This document shows, one piece after another, positions 14,968 to 19,597 of a stretch of 19,597 nucleotides of DNA. Under the pieces are notes generated by a model. That model did no database searches. It saw only the letters and a list, made by a program, of their open reading frames with translations, and had not been told where the DNA came from. Numbering within the stretch: the first letter of the stretch is position 1; every line of letters starts with the position of its first letter. The translations under genes and the position numbers were made by a program. Source of the DNA: Candidatus Saccharimonadota bacterium (lineage in GTDB: Bacteria; Eremiobacterota; Xenobia; Xenobiales; Xenobiaceae); the NCBI GenBank assembly GCA_004554425.1, contig SFMI01000024.1, positions 1 to 19,597 of the forward strand, written 5' to 3'.

Positions 14968-14996
14968 ACTATATCACAGAAAATTGCTAGGTGCAA
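14968..14996 (-). promoter_or_regulatory. Strong sigma-70-type promoter for rimP-nusA-rnpM-infB-rbfA-nrnA
   Basis: On the minus strand TTGCAC (14991-14996) and TATAGT (14968-14973) are separated by exactly 17 bases, with TG one base before the -10 (extended form). The predicted start near 14961 leaves a leader of about 128 bases that contains an intrinsic terminator. Confidence 0.75.
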
Positions 14997-15055
14997 GGTA
15001 TGGTGTTTGCAGAACGGGTCCTTAAAATTCTATTATTCTTCTAACGCTTAACCAC

Positions 15056-15084
15056 TTGTTTTGTGCGGGGCCAACGGTTATAAA
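15056..15084 (+). promoter_or_regulatory. Probable groES-groEL promoter
   Basis: TTGTTT (15056-15061) and TATAAA (15079-15084) are separated by 17 bases. The predicted start is near 15091, giving a leader of about 175 bases before groES. Confidence 0.55.
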
Positions 15085-15137
15085 TTATAGGCGGGGGAGA
15101 GCGCTTAGAATACGCTTGCATAGATTGCAATATGTAG

Positions 15138-15252
15138 CGGAGGAGGCTAGAAGGTCTCCTTTTTCATGATAAATGCAGTCTGGGAAGCAAAAGAAAAGTA
15201 GCTTTCGAAGTTGCAGCGGGGGAGTGTTTTGGGGAGCGTGAGCGTCCCAGAC
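15138..15252 (+). promoter_or_regulatory. Structured groES leader (terminator-like hairpin plus long-range helix)
   Basis: AGGAGGCT (15141-15148) pairs with GGTCTCCT (15153-15160) across a four-base loop, followed by TTTT: a weak terminator-like hairpin that also hides a GGAGG. Downstream, GTCTGGGA (15178-15185) is perfectly complementary to TCCCAGAC (15245-15252), which ends four bases before the groES ribosome binding site (GGAGG, 15256-15260). This could be a temperature- or factor-sensitive leader. Confidence 0.4.
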
Positions 15253-15267
15253 AATGGAGGTAAGAAA

Positions 15268-15555
15268 ATGTCCAGTATTCGTCCTTTAGGCGAGCGCATT
15301 ATTGTAAAGCCCGCGCCTTCCGAGGAAAAGACCGCCGGTGGTTTATATATTCCCGAAACTGCCAAAGAGAAGCCCCAAAAGGGTGAAGTTATCGCTGTTG
15401 GCCCCGGCCGCAAATCCGAAGACGGTGAGTACCTTCCTATGGAAGTAAAAGTCGGCGACAAGGTTCTGTATGGCAAATATTCCGGTACCGAACTTAAGTT
15501 AGACGGTGAAGTCTATCTTATTATCAAAGAGAGCGACATTTTGGCCGTTCTGTAA
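15268..15555 (+). CDS. groES: Co-chaperonin GroES (Cpn10)
   Basis: GroES caps the GroEL cavity during ATP-driven protein folding in the cytoplasm. I chose the ATG at 15268, seven bases after a GGAGG site, giving a 95-residue protein of normal length; the frame is open further upstream, but that part is non-homologous leader. Conserved elements are IRPLGERIIVKPAPSEEKTA (4-23), then the mobile-loop-to-strand region GGLYIPETAKEKPQKGEVIA, GKYSGTELKLDGEVYLII, and KESDILAVL at the end. The mobile loop binds GroEL. groEL follows after 92 bases that hold a perfect hairpin. No HrcA-type CIRCE operator is seen upstream. Confidence 0.97.
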   Translation: MSSIRPLGERIIVKPAPSEEKTAGGLYIPETAKEKPQKGEVIAVGPGRKSEDGEYLPMEVKVGDKVLYGKYSGTELKLDGEVYLIIKESDILAVL

Positions 15556-15574
15556 ATTGTTGCCGAGGGGGGAA

Positions 15575-15598
15575 CGGTTTTGACTATTGTCAAAGCCG
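15575..15598 (+). other. Intercistronic hairpin between groES and groEL
   Basis: CGGTTTTGAC pairs with GTCAAAGCCG (10 pairs including one G-U) around a TATT loop. The T-rich stretch starts about nine bases further on, so it is unlikely to be an efficient terminator. A role in mRNA processing or stability is possible. Confidence 0.5.
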
Positions 15599-15647
15599 GT
15601 CAGAATATATTTTTTGATTACAATTTAAAATTAGGAGACAAGTTATC

Positions 15648-17273
15648 ATGGCTGCAAAGCAGATTCTTTATTCTCAGGAAGCTCGCAAAGCTTTAGAGCT
15701 CGGCGCCAATGCCGTAGCCGACGCCGTAAAGATTACTCTCGGCCCGCGTGGTCGTAACGTGGTTTTGGATCGCAAGTTCGGTTCTCCCACCATCACCAAT
15801 GACGGCGTTACCATTGCCAAAGAGGTTGAGGTAGAGGATCCTTTCCAGAACATGGGCGCTCAGCTCGTTCGCGAAGTAGCTTCCAAGACCAACGATGTAT
15901 CCGGTGACGGTACTACCACAGCTACCGTATTGGCCCAGGCCATTATTCGCGAAGGTATGAAGAATGTTACCGCCGGAGCCAATCCTCTCTTCATCAAACG
16001 TGGTATCGAAGCTGCTGTAGAAGCTATCGTTGACGAAATTCACAAGATTGCCAAGCCCGTTGAGACTCGTGAAGCTACCGCTCAGGTAGCCATGATCTCC
16101 GCCAACAACGATAAGGCCATCGGCGATATCATTGCTGAAGCTATGGCTAAAGTTGGTAAAGATGGTGTTGTGACCGTCGAAGAGTCCAAGACTATGCACA
16201 CCAACCTCGAGTACGTCGAAGGTATGCAATTTGACAAAGGTTACATCTCTCCTTACTTCGTAACCGATACCGATAAGATGGAAGCCGCCTTCAAAGAGCC
16301 TTACATCCTTATCAGCGAGAAGAAGATCAGCTCTATCGCCGACATCGCTCCTATCTTGGAGAAGGTCGCTCGTTCCGGTCGTCCTATCGTTATCATCGCT
16401 GAAGATGTCGATGGCGAAGGCTTAGCCGCTTTGGTACTCAACAAGTTGCGTGGCGTGCTCCAGGTTGCCGCCGTTAAGGCTCCTGGCTTCGGTGACAGAC
16501 GCAAAGAGATGCTTAAAGATATCGCTATCTTGACCGGCGGTCAGGTTGTCAGCGACGACTTGGGCATTAAGATGGACAAAGTCACTTTGGAAATGCTTGG
16601 TCAGGCCAACAGCGTACGTATCAGCAAAGAGGATACTACTATTGTTGACGGTCGTGGCGACAAAGAGCAGCTTAAGGCTCGCATTGAACAAATTCGTCAC
16701 CAGATCGAAGCTTCCGATTCTTCCTTCGACCGCGAGAAGCTCCAAGAGCGTTTGGCCAAGTTGCTGGGCGGCGTAGCCGTTATCCGCGTCGGTGCCGCTA
16801 CCGAGACCGAGCTCAAAGAGAAGAAGCACCGCATTGAAGATGCTCTTTCCGCTACTCGCGCTGCTGTTGAGGAAGGTATCGTCCCTGGTGGCGGTTCCAC
16901 TTTGGCTCACATTGCCAGCGTTTTGGACAATGTCAAACTCGAAGGCGACGAAGCTGTTGGCGTAGATATCGTCCGTCGCGCTTTGGATGTACCCGTTAAG
17001 GTTATCGCCGAAAACGCCGGCCACGAGGGCTCCGTCGTAGCTGAAAAGGTAAAAGAGCTTCCTATGGGTCACGGTTTCGACGCCGCCAAGTGCGAATATG
17101 TTGATATGATGGCCGCTGGTATCGTAGACCCTGCTAAGGTCACTCGCTCTGCCTTGCAAAACGCTGCCTCTATCGCCGCTATGGTTCTCACCACCGAAAC
17201 TTTGGTCACCGACCTTCCCGAAGGTAAAGAAGATAAGTGCCAAAAGGGCGGCTGCGGTTGCGGATGCCACTAA
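15648..17273 (+). CDS. groEL: Chaperonin GroEL (Cpn60) with a cysteine-rich tail
   Basis: GroEL forms the 14-subunit double ring in which newly made proteins fold. The 541-residue product is full length. ATP-site motifs are present: ITLGPRGRNVVLDRKFG (28-44), the DGTTTATVLAQAI segment, and PGGGSTLAH. The apical-domain AVKAPGFGDRRKEMLKDIA is also present. The start has AGGAG about ten bases upstream. The C-terminus is unusual. Most bacterial GroELs end in Gly-Gly-Met repeats that project into the cavity; here the last residues are CQKGGCGCGCH, with Cys at 531, 536, 538 and 540 and a terminal His. The tail could bind metal or form disulfides. Codon use is strongly selective, as expected for a highly expressed gene. 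Confidence 0.97.
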   Translation: MAAKQILYSQEARKALELGANAVADAVKITLGPRGRNVVLDRKFGSPTITNDGVTIAKEVEVEDPFQNMGAQLVREVASKTNDVSGDGTTTATVLAQAIIREGMKNVTAGANPLFIKRGIEAAVEAIVDEIHKIAKPVETREATAQVAMISANNDKAIGDIIAEAMAKVGKDGVVTVEESKTMHTNLEYVEGMQFDKGYISPYFVTDTDKMEAAFKEPYILISEKKISSIADIAPILEKVARSGRPIVIIAEDVDGEGLAALVLNKLRGVLQVAAVKAPGFGDRRKEMLKDIAILTGGQVVSDDLGIKMDKVTLEMLGQANSVRISKEDTTIVDGRGDKEQLKARIEQIRHQIEASDSSFDREKLQERLAKLLGGVAVIRVGAATETELKEKKHRIEDALSATRAAVEEGIVPGGGSTLAHIASVLDNVKLEGDEAVGVDIVRRALDVPVKVIAENAGHEGSVVAEKVKELPMGHGFDAAKCEYVDMMAAGIVDPAKVTRSALQNAASIAAMVLTTETLVTDLPEGKEDKCQKGGCGCGCH

Positions 17274-17292
17274 TTAAACAACTTGCATAATT

Positions 17293-17343
17293 TTCACAGT
17301 GCTGGCTCGCTTTTTTAGGGCGGGTCGGCGCCCCAGTTGTGAA
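17293..17343 (+). other. Nested stem-loop after groEL
   Basis: TTCACA (17293-17298) pairs with TGTGAA (17338-17343), CTGG with CCAG, and inside GGGCG with CGCCC. No T run follows the structure directly. It may protect the groEL mRNA 3' end, with the true terminator just downstream. Confidence 0.45.
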
Positions 17344-17360
17344 ATGAAGCTTAAGTGAGG

Positions 17361-17407
17361 GAGACCGTTTCTGTCGATTGTCTATCGGCTGGAGCGGTTT
17401 CTTTTTT
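17361..17407 (+). terminator. Intrinsic terminator of groES-groEL
   Basis: GAGACCG (17361-17367) pairs with CGGTTTC (17395-17401) with one G-U. An inner stem pairs GTCGAT with ATCGGC. Six T residues follow at 17402-17407. Confidence 0.75.
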
Positions 17408-17421
17408 GCACTTTTTTATGT

Positions 17422-17578
17422 TGAGTCGGTGTTACTATCGACTACTGCTTTTGCTAAGTATAGTGCGTTTTTGAATTTTATCTATATACATAAATAATGC
17501 TTAATTTTTGTGTATATAACAAAATTTGTCATAAAATTCGCGGCCGACTCAGGGGGAAAATAGTTGCGTTAGCAAAAG
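17422..17578 (+). promoter_or_regulatory. Interlocking inverted repeats upstream of the aminotransferase
   Basis: Three complementary pairs lie in this AT-rich region. A is TGAGTCGG (17422-17429) with CCGACTCA (17544-17551). B is CTTTTGCTAA (17448-17457) with TTAGCAAAAG (17569-17578). C is TATATACATAA (17483-17493) with TTGTGTATATA (17508-17518), one G-U. C nests in A, while A and B cross in the order A-B-A'-B', the arrangement of a pseudoknot or of two mutually exclusive helices. It may be a regulatory leader RNA if transcription starts upstream, or DNA-level protein sites. Confidence 0.4.
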
Positions 17579-17595
17579 TTGTCGCTTTGAAAAAT

Positions 17596-17625
17596 TTGCA
17601 AGTTAATCTTTTTTTTATATATAAA
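17596..17625 (+). promoter_or_regulatory. Candidate promoter for the aminotransferase gene
   Basis: TTGCAA (17596-17601) is followed 16-18 bases later by TATATA/TATAAA (17618-17625). The predicted start would fall beside the AGAGGAGG ribosome binding site (17633-17640), giving a very short leader. Other AT-rich candidates exist further upstream (for example TAAAAT near 17532). Confidence 0.35.
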
Positions 17626-17648
17626 AACAGATAGAGGAGGGGGCTTTT

Positions 17649-18986
17649 ATGCCCAAACTTTCTAATCATGTAGCTGAGCGCCGCCCTTCAGCTATTCGCA
17701 ATGCCAGTACAAAATTTGCCGAGCGAAAAGACGGATGTGAGGCTGTAAATGTGGCTATTGGCAATGTTTCTTTGCCTATGCACCCGGCTATGATTGAACG
17801 CCTGAATAATTTAGATCGCCCCGATAGTCCTTTTTGCGGCGGCGTAGTTTGTTATGCACCTACTGTCGGCATGCCTGAAGCTCGCCAGGCTTTTGCTAAT
17901 GTTTTACAAGGCAGCGGTTTTGATGTAGAAAAATTGCATGTGCAACTAACTGACGGAGGCAGTCAAGGCATGGAGTTGCTTATGACCGGCTGCTGTGGAA
18001 ATATAGGCTCAGAGGATCGCCCCGTCTTATTAGTAGACGCTGCTTATACCAACTATCGCTCTTTTGCTCAACGCTTAAATCGTCGGGTTGTCTCTATGGC
18101 TCGCCAATTAGATAGCAGCGGCCATTTCAACTTGCCTTCTTTACACAAAATTGAAAAAATTATCGTCAGAGAAAATCCTGGTGCTCTGGTAGTAATCCCT
18201 TATGATAACCCTACTGGTCAGTTGTATACTCACCAAATGATGGTCGATTTTGCCAAGCTTTGCGTTAAGTATGATCTGTGGTTTATTTCCGACGAAGCTT
18301 ATCGCGAGTTGCATTATGTCGAAGGTGTAAATGCTCCTATTAGCGTTTGGGGCATTACCGAAGAGGAAGTGCCTGGTATTACTGGTCATAGAGTTAGTAT
18401 AGAAACTACCTCTAAAGCTTGGAACGGTTGCGGCTTGCGTGTAGGCGCTTTAATTACTGATAGTGAGGAATTGCACAAGCGTTTAGTAGCAGAAAATACG
18501 GTAAATTTGTGCACTAATACTATCGGTCAATGGATTTTTGGCGCTATTGCCCATTTAAATAGCGAAGAAATTAATGCTTGGTTTAATAAACAGCGTCGCT
18601 ATTATAAGCCTTTAATGCAAAACTTTAATCGCGATATGCGCCAAGCTTTACCTGGAGTAATCGTTAGCCGTGCCGACGCTTCTTTATACGAAGTGGTCGA
18701 TTTCCGCGAAATTGTCAATGAGCAATTCAATACCGATGATTTTGTATTGTGGTGCGCTTCCGAAGGTTATGTAGAGCGTGAAGGCAAGAAAGTTACCTTG
18801 CTGACCGCTCCTATGGCTGAATTTTACAACGTGCCAAAGTTGGAAGATAATCTGGGACGCACCCAATTGCGCGTGGCTTTTGTAGAAACGCCGGCCAATT
18901 TGGCGCGAGTGCCTGATTTACTTAGCAGCTTGTTCCGCGAATATATGCGCTTACATCCTGAATTGAAGAAAAAGAAAACCTATTAA
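17649..18986 (+). CDS. PLP-dependent aminotransferase, class I/II
   Basis: Aspartate-aminotransferase-fold enzymes move amino groups between amino acids and keto acids using pyridoxal phosphate. The 445-residue protein has the expected residues: DNPTG (Asn187), SDEAY (Asp215, which contacts the PLP ring nitrogen, and Tyr218), and SIETTSKAWNGCGLRVG with the Schiff-base Lys256 and the phosphate-contacting Arg264. The N-terminal VNVAIGNVSLPMHPAM and GGSQGMELLMT match the substrate-strand and cofactor-cup regions. The C-terminus ends LKKKKTY. The start follows AGAGGAGG. The substrate is not clear from sequence; aspartate- or LL-diaminopimelate-type enzymes are possible. It is probably a single-gene unit, with its own terminator downstream. 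Confidence 0.85.
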   Translation: MPKLSNHVAERRPSAIRNASTKFAERKDGCEAVNVAIGNVSLPMHPAMIERLNNLDRPDSPFCGGVVCYAPTVGMPEARQAFANVLQGSGFDVEKLHVQLTDGGSQGMELLMTGCCGNIGSEDRPVLLVDAAYTNYRSFAQRLNRRVVSMARQLDSSGHFNLPSLHKIEKIIVRENPGALVVIPYDNPTGQLYTHQMMVDFAKLCVKYDLWFISDEAYRELHYVEGVNAPISVWGITEEEVPGITGHRVSIETTSKAWNGCGLRVGALITDSEELHKRLVAENTVNLCTNTIGQWIFGAIAHLNSEEINAWFNKQRRYYKPLMQNFNRDMRQALPGVIVSRADASLYEVVDFREIVNEQFNTDDFVLWCASEGYVEREGKKVTLLTAPMAEFYNVPKLEDNLGRTQLRVAFVETPANLARVPDLLSSLFREYMRLHPELKKKKTY

Positions 18987-19032
18987 AATAGGCATAATGT
19001 TGTCGCCACTTTGGAGGCCGACAAACTAGCCG

Positions 19033-19075
19033 CAGCCCGTCTCGCTAAAAAGCGCTGACGGGCTGTTTTGTTTTT
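19033..19075 (+). terminator. Intrinsic terminator of the aminotransferase gene
   Basis: CAGCCCGTC (19033-19041) is perfectly complementary to GACGGGCTG (19057-19065). An inner CGCT/AGCG stem closes a short A loop, and TTTTGTTTTT follows. Confidence 0.9.
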
Positions 19076-19107
19076 GCCATGAGAGGAACAGCAATTGGTA
19101 AAGATAA

Positions 19108-19136
19108 TTGACGTACGTAAAAAAGTACGTTATTAT
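19108..19136 (+). promoter_or_regulatory. Promoter with palindromic operator for the antitoxin gene
   Basis: TTGACG (19108-19113) and TATTAT (19131-19136) are separated by exactly 17 bases. An inverted repeat, ACGTAC (19111-19116) and GTACGT (19125-19130), lies between and across them. This layout fits autorepression by a Phd/YefM-type antitoxin covering the promoter. Confidence 0.7.
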
Positions 19137-19155
19137 TTTACCGAGGTGATGAGTC

Positions 19156-19404
19156 ATGCTAAATACGAATGTCACAGCTTTTAGAAAAGATATTTATAGT
19201 ATTCTTGCGCAGACTATTAAATATAATGAGCCAGTGTCTATATCTACTAAAGATGGTGAAGCCGTTCTTTTGAGCCGTTCGGACTATGATAATCTGATGG
19301 AGACACTTTATTTGGTATCTATACCTGGGATGAGAGAAAAATTAATAGATGGAATGAATACTCCGCTTGAAGATTGTGTTGACGAAAGTCTAGTCGATTG
19401 GTGA
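19156..19404 (+). CDS. Type II antitoxin, Phd/YefM family
   Basis: An 82-residue protein with the Phd/YefM pattern. The N-terminal DNA-binding fold begins LNTNVTAFRKDIYSILAQTI, continues with NEPVSISTKDGEAVLLSRSDYDNLMETLYL, and ends in an acidic region (EDCVDESLVDW) typical of the toxin-binding tail. Such antitoxins neutralise a partner RNase toxin and repress their own promoter. The ribosome binding site is GAGGTGA. The stop overlaps the start of the toxin frame (TGATG), the usual coupling. The partner appears truncated in this window, so the antitoxin may be an orphan. Confidence 0.88.
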   Translation: MLNTNVTAFRKDIYSILAQTIKYNEPVSISTKDGEAVLLSRSDYDNLMETLYLVSIPGMREKLIDGMNTPLEDCVDESLVDW

Positions 19405-19597
19405 TGTTTAGAGTAATTTTTACTAATGCCGCTCTCAAAGATGTTGCGAAGTTAAAAGCGGCGCGTTTAGATAATAATGCTAAAGCTTTAATAGAAATAA
19501 TAAAAAAGCCGATAACACATAGGTTTTTTGACCTAATGCGTTATCGGCTCTGCGTCTATGCGTCTGGCACTTTTAATCATTTTTTTTTGAATTTATT
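19404..19597 (+). pseudogene. Toxin remnant, Txe/YoeB (RelE-like) N-terminus only
   Basis: The frame starts at the ATG in TGATG shared with the antitoxin stop. Residues 1-35 (MFRVIFTNAALKDVAKLKAA, then RLDNNAKALIEIIKK) match the first beta strand and the two helices of Txe/YoeB-type mRNA interferases. After that the family's expected NPF...YEKL...YSRRINxxHRLVY region is absent; the frame reads KPITHRFFDLMRYRLCVYAS and stays open to the window end. The change coincides exactly with a hairpin starting at 19508. I infer a broken toxin, lacking the catalytic half. A real continuation beyond the window cannot be fully excluded. Confidence 0.6.
19502..19548 (-). terminator. Minus-strand intrinsic terminator inside the toxin remnant
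   Basis: GCCGATAAC (19508-19516) and GTTATCGGC (19540-19548) form a perfect nine-pair stem, with inner CAT/ATG and AGG/CCT pairs. On the minus strand it is followed by six T residues (19507-19502). It probably ends a minus-strand gene whose 3' end lies at or beyond the right edge. Confidence 0.75.

Larger units (their letters stand above)
14834..15267. promoter_or_regulatory. Divergent control region between rimP and groES (no gene)
   Basis: This interval of about 430 bases holds, from left to right, the rimP leader with its terminator, the rimP promoter, an AT-rich patch, the groES promoter and the long groES leader. A small dyad TTGCA-TAGAT-TGCAA lies at 15116-15130. No tRNA and no CIRCE element (TTAGCACTC-N9-GAGTGCTAA) are present. 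Short ORFs here lack credible starts. Confidence 0.7.

Noticed and set aside
14834..15025. 63-codon plus-strand ORF in the rimP-groES interval
   Set aside because: It runs antisense over the rimP leader terminator and promoter, is basic and composition-random, and has no homology I recognise.
15211..15267. Upstream in-frame extension of groES
   Set aside because: The added 19 residues do not match GroES, and the ATG at 15268 has an ideal GGAGG site.
14990..15267. CIRCE operator before groES
   Set aside because: Searched by eye for TTAGCACTC / GAGTGCTAA; only an isolated GAGTG is present, with no matching arm.
16422..17270. Long minus-strand ORF antisense to groEL
   Set aside because: A mirror of strongly biased groEL codons; no recognisable domain, and it covers a certain gene.
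19502..19548. Terminal inverted repeat of an insertion sequence at the toxin break
   Set aside because: The hairpin plus T6 reads as a terminator; no transposase or target-site duplication is visible in the window.

Overview
The window reads as a chromosomal segment from a bacterium of moderate GC content. It is dominated by housekeeping genes: protein export (secD, secF), the translation/transcription-factor operon (rimP-nusA-rnpM-infB-rbfA-nrnA) and the chaperonins (groES, groEL). Starts are a mix of ATG, GTG and TTG with AGGAG-type ribosome binding sites, and intrinsic terminators are frequent. The lineage cannot be fixed from the sequence alone. The order rimP-nusA-rnpM-infB without ylxQ, and a very long IF2 with low-complexity linkers, would suit a Cyanobacteriota-like (for example non-photosynthetic) lineage. 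The nrnA position, the DUF4127 protein and the Phd/Txe-type toxin-antitoxin remnant are also seen in Firmicutes. I treat this as unresolved.

Layout, left to right. (1) 1-1790, minus strand: a probable three-gene unit from an extended -10 promoter at about 1785. It holds a 49-residue unannotated peptide, a TPR-like protein, and a secreted protein cut by the window edge. (2) 1976-4530, plus strand: secD-secF, closed by a strong terminator; SecF carries an extra N-terminal membrane helix and a long Pro/Ala/Arg cytoplasmic tail. (3) 4732-5805, minus strand: a secreted lytic transglycosylase with its own terminator. (4) 5979-8558, plus strand: a tight three-gene operon of unknown function (zinc ribbon, TIM-barrel-like protein, DUF4127). 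(5) 14996-8576, minus strand: the rimP-nusA-rnpM-infB-rbfA-nrnA operon. Its strong promoter is followed almost at once by an intrinsic terminator, and RimP lacks its usual C-terminal domain. (6) 15056-17407, plus strand: groES-groEL with a long structured leader, no CIRCE element, and a cysteine-rich GroEL tail. (7) 17422-18986, plus strand: a PLP aminotransferase behind an AT-rich region with interlocking inverted repeats. (8) 19108-19597, plus strand: an antitoxin gene with promoter and operator, followed by the first about 35 codons of a toxin that runs into an opposing terminator hairpin.

No CRISPR array, tRNA, rRNA, insertion sequence or phage gene was seen. There is no dramatic mobile system here. 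The best leads for something new are the DUF4127/TIM-barrel/zinc-ribbon operon, the domain-lacking RimP, the leader terminator before rimP-nusA, the structured leaders of groES and the aminotransferase, and the unusual tails of SecF and GroEL.
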